Shown: positions 32,200-41,939, numbered from the stretch's first letter. The stretch is DNA of 64,000 bases from Sphingobacterium nematocida (GCF_900168125.1 NZ_FUZF01000011.1:1-64000), one strand, 5' to 3'. The notes: generated from the letters alone by a model not told the origin. Program-made: numbers and translations.

Positions 32200-35100
32200 T
32201 TAATATGTAAATCGGATACCTATTGTGTACTGTTTCATCGGTGGCATTAATCGACCTTGTGTCTCGGGATCAAATCCATCGTATTTGGTAAATGTTAATA
32301 GATTTTGCCCCTGCCCATAAAGCATAATGCGTTGTGACTTAATAGCTGGTAGTAGCGAGGTAAAATCATAACTTACCATAAGGTTTTTCAAACGAATGTA
32401 GGACGCATCTCCCCATTGTGCGTCTGAATGACGGTAATAGGTATTGTAAGTGCTGTAGGCCTCGTCTGCAGATGTGGATGCTGATCTCGGGATATTTGTC
32501 ACCTGCCCTGCTTGTGTCCAACGGTCAAGTACGGAGGTATCAAAATTGGTCATGATACCTAGTGCTCCGGGTGCCATGTATCCAAAGTTCAAGAGCTCTC
32601 CTTCCTGTTTTACAAATTGCAATAAGAAACTCAGGTTGAAATTTTTATAGGTAAAGCTATTATTAAGACCTCCGAAAAACTTAGGTAACCGTGTACCCAT
32701 TACGTATTTATCATCTAGGCCATCGGATAGTTCGCCGTCTCCGCTAAGGTCTTCAAATTGGGCAATACCAGTCTGTGGGTCTACTCCAGTAAATTTGTAG
32801 CCATATACGCTCCCCATGGAGTATCCCACCGCATATAACTCTCGTTCGTACTCAGGGAACGATTCTAAGCCTGGGTAATCAATCAACTTGCTAGTTGAAA
32901 TTGTTAAGTTGGCAGATGTATTCCATTCGAAATTGCTGTTCTTAAAATTGGTGGAACTGACTTCAAACTCCCACCCTCTATTCTGTACAATGCCTGGAAG
33001 ATTGGCTGTAAATCCTTCAAAACCTGTCTGTGGTGACAATTTTTTAGTGATGAGCTGATTGTCTGTTTTATTGTAATAGCGGTTTACATTTAACGTTAAT
33101 CTATTGTCCCAAAAGCCTGTCTCTAAGCCGAACTCCAGTTTGCGAGTCGTCTCCCAACTGTAAAGAGGATTGGCTACTCGGGTAGGGTATAATCCTGCCA
33201 CGCCATCGTAGGGGTAACTATTGAAGCTCCAGGTATCCATGTAGCCGTAATCACCAATCTGGTCATTACCTGTAACCCCATAACTACCACGCAACTTACC
33301 AAAGCTTAAGAATGAAGTATTGTCGCTTACGAAGCCTTCTTCGGAAAAGACCCATGCTGCACCTACTGAACCGAAGTTGCCTACGCGACGATCAGGACCA
33401 AAGCGCGAGGAACCGTCCCGTCTAAAGGTACCGTTGACAATATATTTATTCTCGATGTTATAGGTAGCTCGTGCAAATCCTGCCTGATAACGGTATTTGC
33501 TGTAGCGCATACCATTGGATCGTACGGAGACAGCGGCATCAATATTGTTAAGTTGGCTCTCCAAAGTAAAGTCTTCGCCAACAAAATAGTTTCCATCGTT
33601 GATCCCTTCTTGATAGGTCAACCCTGCTAATAGATCCAACCTGCCTGTCCCTAGCTCTAATGCATAGTTGACCTGCGGCTCTATACTGTAGGAGGAATAC
33701 GATCCATTGCCTAAGTGACTGGTGCTAACAGCACCAGCAGTAGGATTGAAGGATGATAATGGAAGCATTCGTAACTGGTTTAATGTAGTATTGTTATACC
33801 CGATAGTAGCTGATAAATTCAGGTTTTGAATAGGACTATAACGCAAGGTACCGCTTGTCAAAAGGGTCTTATTACGTGTTTCTTGTTTACGTCTTAAAAG
33901 TGCATAGGGATTTTGCAGATTTCCATACCAATATAACGTTCCATCTTCATTATAAATCGGCATATTGGGTGGCAAATCGTAAAACTGACTGATGTCTGTT
34001 GCCATTGCATTGTTAAAGTCTCCGGCATAGTTGGCAGTAGCGGCGATAGAGAACTTACCATTGGGAGAGGTATGGTTAATGCTCAACATACCGGCGCCTT
34101 TTTTATAACCGTTGTCACCTGGCTGAACGGTGCTCTCATTGCGTAAGGTACCTGTAAGCAAGAAATTGGTGGTTTCTGAACCGCCACCTATGGACATGTT
34201 GGCTTCTGTAACCTTGCCTGTACCACCCATCATTTTCTTCTGCCAGCTCTGATCTAAGTTTTGGTCCCATTCGAAGAGATCGGGCACGTCAGGATCTGGA
34301 GTGACGCCTGAGTTTTGATATGCTTCTCTACGAAGTTTTAGGTACTCGCTTGTATTCAACATATCGACCATATTAGTGACTTTTCCTCCTCCGGTGTAGG
34401 CATTGAAATTGACACGGGTACTGCCGGATTTCCCTTTCTTCGTAGTAATTAAGATGACACCATTGGCTCCACGTGAACCGTAAATTGCAGTTGCATCGGC
34501 ATCCTTTAGCACATCAATCCGATCGATATCGCTCGGATTGATACCCGCAATAGGACTTTGTGTACCATTGTCTCCTGTAAACATGTTGAGAGATTCGGAA
34601 AAGAAAGGCACTCCATCGACGATGTACAGTGGTGAACTATTGGCAGCAATGGAGTTGATACCACGCAGACGTACATTTATTGCTGCTCCTGGCAGCCCAT
34701 TGCTGCTGCTGATATCGAGTCCTGCTACGCGCCCTTGTAAAGCTTCCATAACATTGTTGACCGGAGCACGGGACAGTTCTTCGCTCGTAATGCTGGCCGT
34801 AGACCCGGTACTAACCCTCTTGCTGGTAGTACCATAGGCTATGACGGTCACGGCATCTAAACTTCCAAAATCGGAGGCAAGCACAATGTCCTGCATGCCC
34901 GTGGCATACGACAACTCTTGAGTTTTGTAACCTACGGATGAAATGATTAACGTGACATTTCCCTCTTCTTTGATTTTAAAATTGCCATTCTGATCTGTCG
35001 ATGTAACTCTATTAGTGCCTTTGATTCGAACGGTGACACCTGGCAATGGTATACCAGATTCATTGAGAATACGGCCTTGTCGTTGTTGCTTTGCTGCCAA

Positions 35101-35493
35101 CGAATTGCGATCGGTATCTATGTCGTTGCCTACGCTGATACTCTGCCGCTTGATTACGACTGTTTTGCCAACTTGCTGATAAATTAGATCGGTATTTTTT
35201 AACAGATCGTCTAGTAGCATGGCTACATTATCACTAATGGAAGCTACATGGCTCTGTTTATACTTATCGACATCGCTGCTTACATAGGTGAAGCGGATAT
35301 TTGTCTGTTTTTCCAATTGCTTCAAGGCGTCCTTCAGGACGACTGTACCTGTTGGTAACGATGCTTTTATTCGGGCCAGATTTTGGGCCGTTGAACTGGC
35401 TGCTACAACTGTCGCAAACCATGTCAATAATATTGCTAACGAGGATATTTTCATAAATAAGCTCTTAGTGCACTTGTTTCGGATTAAATGCAT
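32200..35493 (-). CDS. SusC/RagA-family TonB-dependent transporter with STN domain (locus 2)
   Basis: The 1097 residues comprise a signal (hydrophobic stretch about 15-35), STN domain (about 45-115), carboxypeptidase-D-like domain (about 135-205), plug (VIAYGTTSKRVSTGSTASI; LKDADATAIYGSRGANGVIL) and barrel ending YTIGIRFTY. The start could also be Met15 at 35451; I keep the longer form because SusC proteins often carry such a basic leader. It is the transport channel of locus 2 and the signal giver to FecR. Confidence 0.95.
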   Translation of the reverse strand: MHLIRNKCTKSLFMKISSLAILLTWFATVVAASSTAQNLARIKASLPTGTVVLKDALKQLEKQTNIRFTYVSSDVDKYKQSHVASISDNVAMLLDDLLKNTDLIYQQVGKTVVIKRQSISVGNDIDTDRNSLAAKQQRQGRILNESGIPLPGVTVRIKGTNRVTSTDQNGNFKIKEEGNVTLIISSVGYKTQELSYATGMQDIVLASDFGSLDAVTVIAYGTTSKRVSTGSTASITSEELSRAPVNNVMEALQGRVAGLDISSSNGLPGAAINVRLRGINSIAANSSPLYIVDGVPFFSESLNMFTGDNGTQSPIAGINPSDIDRIDVLKDADATAIYGSRGANGVILITTKKGKSGSTRVNFNAYTGGGKVTNMVDMLNTSEYLKLRREAYQNSGVTPDPDVPDLFEWDQNLDQSWQKKMMGGTGKVTEANMSIGGGSETTNFLLTGTLRNESTVQPGDNGYKKGAGMLSINHTSPNGKFSIAATANYAGDFNNAMATDISQFYDLPPNMPIYNEDGTLYWYGNLQNPYALLRRKQETRNKTLLTSGTLRYSPIQNLNLSATIGYNNTTLNQLRMLPLSSFNPTAGAVSTSHLGNGSYSSYSIEPQVNYALELGTGRLDLLAGLTYQEGINDGNYFVGEDFTLESQLNNIDAAVSVRSNGMRYSKYRYQAGFARATYNIENKYIVNGTFRRDGSSRFGPDRRVGNFGSVGAAWVFSEEGFVSDNTSFLSFGKLRGSYGVTGNDQIGDYGYMDTWSFNSYPYDGVAGLYPTRVANPLYSWETTRKLEFGLETGFWDNRLTLNVNRYYNKTDNQLITKKLSPQTGFEGFTANLPGIVQNRGWEFEVSSTNFKNSNFEWNTSANLTISTSKLIDYPGLESFPEYERELYAVGYSMGSVYGYKFTGVDPQTGIAQFEDLSGDGELSDGLDDKYVMGTRLPKFFGGLNNSFTYKNFNLSFLLQFVKQEGELLNFGYMAPGALGIMTNFDTSVLDRWTQAGQVTNIPRSASTSADEAYSTYNTYYRHSDAQWGDASYIRLKNLMVSYDFTSLLPAIKSQRIMLYGQGQNLLTFTKYDGFDPETQGRLMPPMKQYTIGIRFTY

Positions 35494-35540
35494 AATTTTG
35501 ATATTGATTTAGTATAATGTAATCAGTTTATTGAATCCTT

Positions 35541-35571
35541 AAGTCATCTCGGGGACCAGCCGAGATGGCTT
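35541..35571. other. Hairpin between FecR and SusC of locus 2
   Basis: AAGTCATCTCGG (35541-35552) pairs with CCGAGATGGCTT (35560-35571) with two mismatched or wobble positions. T-rich sequence follows on the plus strand only, so it is not a normal terminator for the minus-strand genes. It could act as an mRNA processing or attenuation structure between regulator and transporter. Confidence 0.45.
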
Positions 35572-35622
35572 TATTCTTTTTTCGTATCTTTCTATATCAT
35601 AAGCTATTTCTCTTTATTTAGG

Positions 35623-36642
35623 TTAAAAAATCAAGTAGTTATTTCCTTCTTTTTTGAATTTGCTATCTGTTAATGTTGTCAAGATTTCTAGTACATAATG
35701 GGGATCACTGTCCTTGGCTACGGATAGGGTAATAACCTTATCTCCTAGCGATGGATGGAGCAGATCAATAGAGATCTTATAATAACGCTCCAAATCGGCA
35801 ATGATCGAAGAAATGGATTCGTCTTCGTATTCGAGGTAACCTGCTGTCCAGCTACCGGCAACTTTGCTTTTAAGTTCTTTCTCTATGGCGGCCGCCGAGA
35901 CCGATACTGGCATCAACGGTACCCTTAATTCCTGATTTTTGACGAGGGTCGCCAAGATCGTATTTTCTTTGCTTACCATAACTTTGCCACTCTTAACGGT
36001 GACCAATACGTCTTTCATGTCTGAATATGCCTTAACATTAAACTTGGTTCCCAACACTTTGGTACTTACATCGCCTGTATGGACAATAAAAGGCCAATCT
36101 TCGGCATGCTCGACTTCAAAATAAGCTTCTCCAATCAAGGTAACTTCTCGGGGCTCTCCTTTTTTGAACGCTTTTGGATACTCCAGTGTTGAAGAGGAAT
36201 TTAACCATACCTTGGTGCCATCATCCAGTACGACTATTTTATCATCGTCCTGTACTATACTATTGATAACTTGGACTTGCTGATCCGCCTTATTCGTCTG
36301 CCACTGCTGTCCGTAGAAAAAACCTACGATCAACATCGCCGCAGAGATCGCTACACCTATATATATTTTGTAATTGTTCTTGTCTTTTCTTTCCTTCTCT
36401 CCTATCGAGGAGTGACTTTGGTTGTCTTGATTGTCTTTAAAATCCAACAGCCTGCCATCGTCATCGACGTAGGTCAAGGATGGGTCTTGCCGCTTAAGTT
36501 CTTCGTACAGCTCTTTTATTAAAAGAGCCAGCTCTTCATCGTACTTTGCAGACCGAATCATTGCAAACAATTCATCCAACTCCAAACGGTTCGATCTATT
36601 GTAAAAATATTGTCTTAGTAAATAGGTTATACGTTCTTTCAT
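35623..36642 (-). CDS. FecR-family anti-sigma factor (locus 2)
   Basis: I take Met at 36642 (MKERITYLLRQYFYNRSNRL), since the preceding 18 residues are unlike FecR proteins. The protein has a cytosolic domain to about residue 85, a membrane helix (about 90-108), a FecR domain (VLDDGTKVWLNSSSTLEYPK; VTLIGEAYFEVEHAEDWPF) and a DUF4974 C-terminus (SISSIIADLERYYKISIDLL). It faces the divergently transcribed ECF sigma gene and should transduce SusC occupancy. Confidence 0.93.
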   Translation of the reverse strand: MKERITYLLRQYFYNRSNRLELDELFAMIRSAKYDEELALLIKELYEELKRQDPSLTYVDDDGRLLDFKDNQDNQSHSSIGEKERKDKNNYKIYIGVAISAAMLIVGFFYGQQWQTNKADQQVQVINSIVQDDDKIVVLDDGTKVWLNSSSTLEYPKAFKKGEPREVTLIGEAYFEVEHAEDWPFIVHTGDVSTKVLGTKFNVKAYSDMKDVLVTVKSGKVMVSKENTILATLVKNQELRVPLMPVSVSAAAIEKELKSKVAGSWTAGYLEYEDESISSIIADLERYYKISIDLLHPSLGDKVITLSVAKDSDPHYVLEILTTLTDSKFKKEGNNYLIF

Positions 36643-36783
36643 TATGCTATCTATACTAAAGACGTAACAGCAGGCTCTATGTCCTATTGGTTGCAAAGAT
36701 TTTTTTAATATTTCGTAGGGTGCTTGATTAAAACGTGATAGTAAGGGATTATTCGTATATTTATATTGTACTTTCCGATAAAC

Positions 36784-37365
36784 ATGAAGAATGACAATAT
36801 CCCTTTAAGGAAAATAACCTATTCTGATGAAGATGAGCGGTTCTCGAAATCTGAGGAGGAAGCCTTACGTCTTTTGTTCAACGATATTTTTATTAGTTAT
36901 GAGAAGCCTCTCTTTAAACTCGCCCACAACTTAACTAAAGACAAGGATATCGCTCGTGATATTGTTCATGATGTGTTCATGAAATTATGGGAAATACGCG
37001 CTAAACTTCATGAATTAAAGTCTCTTGAGTCTTTTTTATTTATCCTCACACGTAACAAGGTGATGGACCACCTTCGAAAAATCTCATCTGATAATAGGTT
37101 AAAAGAGGCTATTTGGAAATCAATGCAGCATATAGTGGTCGAACAGGAATCGACTATGGAACAAAAGGAATTTCAAGAGCAACTCCAGAAGGCTATTAAT
37201 GATCTTCCGCCACAACGCAAAGTAATCTATATGATGCGCGATGAAGGCTATAACTATAACGAGATAGCTGACGAATTGCATATCTCACGCCATACGGTAA
37301 AAAATCAGATCAGTGCTGCGATAAAATCTATCCGAAAGCTAATTAGTAATTTTCATAGTTTCTGA
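36784..37365 (+). CDS. ECF RNA polymerase sigma-70 factor (locus 2)
   Basis: From ATG 36784 (MKNDNIPLRKITYSDEDERF) it has about 193 residues. Sigma2 is visible as FISYEKPLFKLAHNLTKDKD and IVHDVFMKLWEIR. Sigma4 is EIADELHISRHTVKNQISAA. A TTG 18 bp earlier could also start translation but is less likely. Unlike locus 1, it is divergent from its FecR gene, so it can be expressed separately from the operon it controls. Confidence 0.92.
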   Translation: MKNDNIPLRKITYSDEDERFSKSEEEALRLLFNDIFISYEKPLFKLAHNLTKDKDIARDIVHDVFMKLWEIRAKLHELKSLESFLFILTRNKVMDHLRKISSDNRLKEAIWKSMQHIVVEQESTMEQKEFQEQLQKAINDLPPQRKVIYMMRDEGYNYNEIADELHISRHTVKNQISAAIKSIRKLISNFHSF

Positions 37366-37603
37366 ATTGATTCTTCGAACTGTGGATCCAAAGAATCTAA
37401 ATGGATGTCTATAGTAGCTTTGTATCAGGCATCTACTGAAGATAGGGAAGCATTGGAAATATTCGCTAACAGCCTTCAGCTAACACTTCCCTCGCGGACT
37501 CTCTGTTTTAAGGAAAGATTACAGTGTTGCCATCTAAATCCATATTGTCGGTAAAACCGATTTATGGATAATAGACAACAGCACAAAATCGAGATCTCAG
37601 CGT

Positions 37604-38218
37604 TTATAAGTTTAATTTATCCAAAAAGCTTTTCATTTCAGCCAATGTAACACCGGTTCCCTGAGCTACAACATTATACCTATTGCCTTCCAAATAATGA
37701 ATAGCAGTCATCTTATCACTTTCAAACATACTCTCATCAAAAAATGACTGCCAGCCTTTGTATTCTACAATGGTAGTTTTATCGCCTGGCTGTACATCTT
37801 TCTTTATTTCCAGATAGCTTATCATATTTTCTCTCACTTTTTCTGCGCCTGCGCCTGCTCCATCAGCTATCGAAAGATAAATGTGGTTTTCACCGTTTTC
37901 ATACATTGCATAAGCCGATGAACCTTTTTCGTTATCCTCGTAAGCCTGTATATCGGTAAGTTGAAAACCATGGAACGTTTTACTGAACTTGGCTTTAAAT
38001 TCAGTTGCGTCTAAAGGTTTTAATTTCTTGAGGTCTATTGCCAGATTTTCGACTTTCAACGAATCGGCAACTGGGCTTTCTGTATTTGATGTATTGGTAT
38101 TTGTTTTTTCATCGCTGGCTGATGCCTTGGGTTGATTGCAGGAAACAAAAGTTGTCATGCCTACCGAAAAGCTTAACGTGGCACATATGGTTGCCATTTT
38201 TAAATGAGATAAATTCAT
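37604..38218 (-). CDS. Lipoprotein, hypothetical (204 aa)
   Basis: The N-terminus has a signal peptide ending in the lipobox TTFVSC (Cys27), then a Ser/Thr/Asn-rich linker (about 28-55) and a compact domain from about 60. Inside it are FSKTFHGFQLTDIQAYEDNE, HIYLSIADGAGAG and a C-terminal MTAIHYLEGNRYNVVAQGTG region. The domain looks like a periplasmic alpha/beta domain of unknown role. It stands alone after the sigma gene (tail to tail). Confidence 0.75.
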   Translation of the reverse strand: MNLSHLKMATICATLSFSVGMTTFVSCNQPKASASDEKTNTNTSNTESPVADSLKVENLAIDLKKLKPLDATEFKAKFSKTFHGFQLTDIQAYEDNEKGSSAYAMYENGENHIYLSIADGAGAGAEKVRENMISYLEIKKDVQPGDKTTIVEYKGWQSFFDESMFESDKMTAIHYLEGNRYNVVAQGTGVTLAEMKSFLDKLNL

Positions 38219-38459
38219 TTGCTTATAAATTGTATTTGTTTATAGTTTTATTCGTTTTTAATCTTGAATCAAACGATCTTAAATACAAAATTCGCAACTT
38301 ATATCCGTCTCTTAAATCCCTGTTTTTGGCTATTTTTGCACCCTCATTTTTAAACTCTCCCTTCTATTTTTTCATTTTCTGAAGATAGCGTAGGTACAAT
38401 TCCGTCTCACCTTTTAAAACCTCCCTCAAATTCCCCGAGCTTTAAATTAAATAAGCTAG

Positions 38460-38903
38460 GTCGCTCCTCAATGCCCAGATGGCAAATACTGGTCTACAGA
38501 AAATTGGTTTGATCCGATCTACAATGAAGCAGTCTCAAACTACCGTGTGGATAAAAACCGTGTATATGTGACAGGGATAAGTATGGGGGGCTACGGAACG
38601 TATATTGCCGCATTGGATCATCCTGAAAAGATTGCTGCTATCGTACCATTATGTGGTGGGGTAAATGACAGTGATACTTCTCGAATCTGCGTACTCAAAG
38701 ATATTCCGATCCTGACATATCATGGAACTGCTGATAAAGATATATCCATACAGGAAACGGAAAGAATAGCTAAGGCACTAAAGAGATGCAGGGGAAATAT
38801 TATATTTAATCGACTCAAAGATGAAGGTCATGGAATACAATACCTCTATGAAACTAATCCTGAGATCTATCAGTGGCTGCTGAAACAACAGAAGTCCCGA
38901 TAG
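38460..38903 (+). pseudogene. Alpha/beta hydrolase (PHB-depolymerase-like esterase), N-terminally truncated
   Basis: A TAG precedes a frame that reads VAPQCPDGKYW, then STENWFDPIYNEAVSNYRVD, then RVYVTGISMGGYGTYIAA with the nucleophile Ser in GISMGG. DIPILTYHGTADKDISIQET gives the acid, and DEGHGIQ gives the His. This is the C-terminal two thirds of a dienelactone/PHB-depolymerase-like hydrolase. The signal peptide and oxyanion region are missing, so it should be inactive. A GTG at 38547 could start a shorter product. Confidence 0.65.
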
Positions 38904-38909
38904 GTGGTT

Positions 38910-38936
38910 CAACTGTCGCAAAATTTGCGACAGTTG
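38910..38936. repeat. 27-bp perfect palindrome at the RhuM break
   Basis: CAACTGTCGCAAA, central A, TTTGCGACAGTTG. The inner 25 bp are the reverse complement of 25588-25612. It lies exactly where the RhuM fragment ends. Confidence 0.9.
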
Positions 38937-39200
38937 GTAACCTACGGAGATTATGACATCGAGGTTGTAGTAATTTGTAGGTTTGGTAGAAAAATCGGGA
39001 ATTCCGATTTTTCTACCAAACCTCATCCTCAACCAGTTCCCTCTCTTTGAAAATATTGAGTACATGTTCATTGATTGTGGACTTAGATTTTTGGAACAGC
39101 TCACTCATTTGTTCCAACGTCAACCAGACGATCTCATTCTCCAAACGGGTTTCGATACGGGTACTGCCGTCATCATTCTGATAGATAACTAACAGAGATC
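38937..39200 (-). pseudogene. RhuM-family N-terminal remnant
   Basis: The minus strand reads VIYQNDDGSTRIETRLENEI, then VWLTLEQMSELFQKSKSTIN, EHVLNIFKERELVEDEVW and a stop. A second frame carries NYYNLDVIISVGY. Between them lies a 45-bp palindrome. The gene breaks at the GGTAACC that encodes GYR in the intact copy, next to the 27-bp palindrome. It is close in sequence to the copy at 21654. Confidence 0.7.
38979..39023. repeat. 45-bp palindrome (20-bp perfect arms) inside the RhuM remnant
   Basis: AGGTTTGGTAGAAAAATCGG (38979-38998) pairs exactly with 39004-39023 around GAATT. It occupies the same gene position as the palindromes at 15501, 21878, 25588 and 43755. Confidence 0.9.
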
Positions 39201-39303
39201 AATTTGTTAGTTTAGAAGGACTGATGATGAATAAGAAATAAATTTAGAATCGAAAAGCCGATAATTGCGCTTAAATTTGCTTTGAATTTAAAAAGAAAAA
39301 GCG

Positions 39304-39750
39304 ATGATAACGGGAATTTACGAAACACATATACAAGTACGAGATTTAGAAAAATCATTAAAATTCTACACTGAAATTTTAGGTTTAAAATTTGCACATC
39401 GTGACGAAACCCGTCCTATTATCTTTCTTTGGATTGGTGAAAACAAAAACTATATGTTGGGCCTTTGGCAGACAGATGAAGAAATTGATCCGCGCCATTT
39501 TGCATTTAGCAGTACAAAGGAATTTATCCTAAACGATGCTGTCAACTTTCTGAATCAAAACCAACTGGAACCTTACAATTTCTTGAAAAATGGCACGAGT
39601 GATCCAATGGTTTTTGCATGGATGCCCGCTTTAGCAATTTATTTCAAAGATCCGGACGGAAACAATCTTGAATTCATTTCCCTGCTTGAGGGTGACGCAA
39701 AACCAGAATTGGGTGTTGTGTCTTATCAGGATTGGATGAATGCGAAGTAA
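39304..39750 (+). CDS. VOC-family protein
   Basis: The 148 residues form one vicinal-oxygen-chelate domain: GIYETHIQVRDLEKSLKFYT at the start with metal-ligand His9, GLKFAHRDETRPIIFLWIGE in the middle, and IYFKDPDGNNLEFISLLEG near the end with the second-module Glu. This is close to fosfomycin-resistance/glyoxalase-type metalloenzymes, and the His/Glu pattern suggests a functional metal site. The substrate is unknown. It is a single gene between remnants. Confidence 0.88.
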   Translation: MITGIYETHIQVRDLEKSLKFYTEILGLKFAHRDETRPIIFLWIGENKNYMLGLWQTDEEIDPRHFAFSSTKEFILNDAVNFLNQNQLEPYNFLKNGTSDPMVFAWMPALAIYFKDPDGNNLEFISLLEGDAKPELGVVSYQDWMNAK

Positions 39751-39777
39751 TTGAGAGTGATTCCTTTTTTTCGCACA

Positions 39778-39930
39778 ATGCGCTCGATGGTAGCTAATGG
39801 GCAAGTTACAAACCGCTGGACACACATACGCGATTGTTTTGATATCGGGGCTTCTTCGGAAAGATTAAAAGACAAGTACGACCTAAATTATCCCGATTGT
39901 GATATCTTCCATACAGGGTGTGGAAAATGA
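39778..39930 (+). CDS. Small ORF (50 aa), possibly a remnant
   Basis: ATG 39778 to TGA 39930 reads MRSMVANGQVTNRWTHIRDC and ends YPDCDIFHTGCGK. The last part has a loose parallel with the DUF1016-like piece at 25380 (TFPEENIFYTLC), and it covers an inverted repeat TTCCATAC-AGG-GTGTGGAA with one mismatch. It may be a decayed gene end. Confidence 0.25.
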   Translation: MRSMVANGQVTNRWTHIRDCFDIGASSERLKDKYDLNYPDCDIFHTGCGK

Positions 39931-40061
39931 CACTAATCGATTGGAATTATAGAGCACGGTACAAACAAGGGTCGACCTTCGGTGAGAGTTTGGCTGATAG
40001 CAATAGCGGGCGAAAAGTCTTCAATTTACGTTTTGCGCTTCAGTTTAAATTTGTACTTTAG
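39927..40061 (+). pseudogene. Possible C-terminal end of an outer-membrane beta-barrel gene
   Basis: The frame reads IDWNYRARYKQGSTFGESLA, then SNSGRKVFNLRFALQFKFVL and TAG. Alternating hydrophobic residues and the near-terminal aromatic residues resemble the last two strands of a Bacteroidota outer-membrane barrel. Only 44 residues remain. Confidence 0.3.
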
Positions 40062-40163
40062 TTGAAAGGTTGGGTTCCGTTTTGCCCGCCATCGCAAAGC
40101 CGCAAAACGTTGTGCTATATGCTAATCCAACATCGTGCACAAATTGAAACGAAAGAAAATCAA

Positions 40164-40754
40164 ATGAAAAAACTGTTATTAATGCTAACAATTTTATCTT
40201 TTTTAACTCCTAGTAATGGGCAGGATAAAAAAGATAAAAGTAACTCACCAAATATTTCAAATACAAAAGAACATAAAGTTTTTTATGATAATGGGAAAAT
40301 ACAACAAGTCGGACAATTCGATGAAAACGGAGAACCTGTAGGAAAATGGGAAAAGTTTTATGAAAATGGCAATCTTGGGAAAAGACATTATTTTAAAAAT
40401 GGAAAATTTGAAGGTGTGGATGAAGAATATTATGAGAACGGAAAATTAAAGAGAATTGGGACAAATAAAGACGACTTTGAAGAAGGGGAATGGAAAACAT
40501 ACTACGAGGATGGACAATTGAAAGAGATTCTAATTTACAAAGAAGGCCTAATAAATGGCGAATACAAAGAGTACAGAAATGGACAAATAGTATCAATAGG
40601 AAACTATGAAAACGGAGAGCTCAGTGGTCCGGCCAAATACTATTACGAAAATGGAAAATTACGGGAGGAAGGAAACTTCGAAGATTACAATAGAATTGGT
40701 GAATGGAAAAGATACGATGAACAAGGCAACCTAACAAAAATTGAAAAATATTGA
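40164..40754 (+). CDS. Secreted MORN/YwqK-like repeat protein
   Basis: The start at 40164 gives a signal peptide (MKKLLLMLTILSFLTPSNG). A chain of about seven repeats of the YYENGKLxxxGxxxxGxxxGxW type follows, for example FDENGEPVGKWEKFYENGN and YYEDGQLKEILIYKEG. This is the MORN-like repeat of the YwqK antitoxin family (COG2849). The repeats form an open beta sheet. With a signal peptide it is more likely an exported structural or binding protein than a cytosolic antitoxin. A longer frame from 40062 adds 34 residues of non-coding character. Confidence 0.85.
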   Translation: MKKLLLMLTILSFLTPSNGQDKKDKSNSPNISNTKEHKVFYDNGKIQQVGQFDENGEPVGKWEKFYENGNLGKRHYFKNGKFEGVDEEYYENGKLKRIGTNKDDFEEGEWKTYYEDGQLKEILIYKEGLINGEYKEYRNGQIVSIGNYENGELSGPAKYYYENGKLREEGNFEDYNRIGEWKRYDEQGNLTKIEKY

Positions 40755-41116
40755 CGAAGAACGGAAGTGATACTCCTAAGATTCATACATCAGGGAAGGA
40801 TTCACATAAAGTTGTATCCACAAATAATAATTAATTTTATTGCATAAAGCTTTGCATTTGTAGCTCGCCCCTCAGAGGAAGAACTCGAAGCAGAAATCTA
40901 ACGGGAGAAAAATATATTGCACAAATGAGGCTTAGTCTATAGAGGCGAAGATTAACGCTTTGAATCTTGATACCGATAGTCTACCTCTATATACTGTACG
41001 GATCAAGGTGAACATTTATTGACAGCTACATTCTCATTGGTTTGGATAGCTATAAAAGCTAGTAGTATCCCTATTTTGAGAAAAAAACTTAATTTTGATA
41101 TAATAAGCATCCAAAT
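40755..41116. other. Intergenic stretch with faint gene debris
   Basis: No intact gene. Around 40870-40915 the plus strand hints at PSEEELEAEI, the type of acidic end seen in DUF1016-like proteins, but stops interrupt it. Nothing else is recognised up to the AraC gene. Confidence 0.35.
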
Positions 41117-41911
41117 ATGTATTATCAAGAATTTGCTCCAGATCCTGCCCTTGCTACTTATGTGAAGTATTTTTGGGTGTTGGAGGATTTATCTGGAGGT
41201 AATCTGACTAAGAATTTCAAAATTATCCCGGATGGAATTCCCGCATTGATATTTCAAGATAATGGGAATCGTTTTTTTGAAAAAAATGGTCGAGTTATGC
41301 CAGATTTATATATCTACGGACAATTCAAAAAACATACAGAAATTAAAGTACAAGGCAATTTCAGAACAATTGGGGTATATCTAGAACCTTATGCACTGAA
41401 ATCTTTGTTTCATATTGATGCTCATGAAATAAGTGATCAAAATATTCCTCTCGAGGATATTTTCCCTGAATCGATACTTGATCAATTACTTAAGGCTGAT
41501 ACCCTGGGGGAGAAAATAGGCATTATTTCAAATTTTATTCGCTATAGAATAGTTAACATAAAGTATCAAAACGATAAGGCAGGTTATGCTGCTTCTTTAT
41601 TGCGGGAAGGAAAGTCGCTTGTTGAAGTACAAGATAGCACAAACCTTACAGAACGATCGCTGGAACGCCTAATGAATCACTACATAGGTTTAACTCCTAA
41701 AGTGTATGCTAGAATAGCTCGTTTTCAATCCGCTTTGGCAGCCATGCGCAATGGAAACTATAATAAAATCAGTACCATCATCCACAAATGTGGTTACTTT
41801 GATCAATCACATTTTATAAGAGAATTTAATTCCTTTACTGGTGTTACCCCTAAATCATATAGTCGATGTACCAAGGAAATATTAACTAATTTCCCGGAAT
41901 GGAATAAATAA
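41117..41911 (+). CDS. AraC-family transcriptional regulator (DUF6597 type)
   Basis: The 264 residues have an N-terminal cupin-like sensing domain (MYYQEFAPDPALATYVKYFW; NFKIIPDGIPALIFQDNG) and a C-terminal AraC DNA-binding domain with both helix-turn-helices (LVEVQDSTNLTERSLERL; ISTIIHKCGYFDQSHFIREF) and the closing FTGVTPKSY. The length is normal. The RidA-like gene about 100 bp downstream on the same strand is a possible target but has its own promoter box. The fragment at 4441 is a relative. Confidence 0.92.
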   Translation: MYYQEFAPDPALATYVKYFWVLEDLSGGNLTKNFKIIPDGIPALIFQDNGNRFFEKNGRVMPDLYIYGQFKKHTEIKVQGNFRTIGVYLEPYALKSLFHIDAHEISDQNIPLEDIFPESILDQLLKADTLGEKIGIISNFIRYRIVNIKYQNDKAGYAASLLREGKSLVEVQDSTNLTERSLERLMNHYIGLTPKVYARIARFQSALAAMRNGNYNKISTIIHKCGYFDQSHFIREFNSFTGVTPKSYSRCTKEILTNFPEWNK

Positions 41912-41931
41912 TCATCTGTGATAATTTAATT

Positions 41932-41939
41932 TACATTTG
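41932..41939 (+). promoter_or_regulatory. -7 promoter box upstream of the RidA-like gene
   Basis: TACATTTG matches TAnnTTTG and lies 69 bp before the ATG at 42008. No clear TTG is seen 20 bp upstream. Confidence 0.45.

Noticed and set aside
34538..34837. Plus-strand frame opposite the SusC plug of locus 2 (and similar ones opposite locus 1 at 11223-11759)
   Set aside because: These are antisense shadows of conserved SusC coding sequence.
38778..39104. 108-residue minus-strand frame
   Set aside because: It stitches RhuM pieces to antisense of the truncated hydrolase; it is a by-product of the break.
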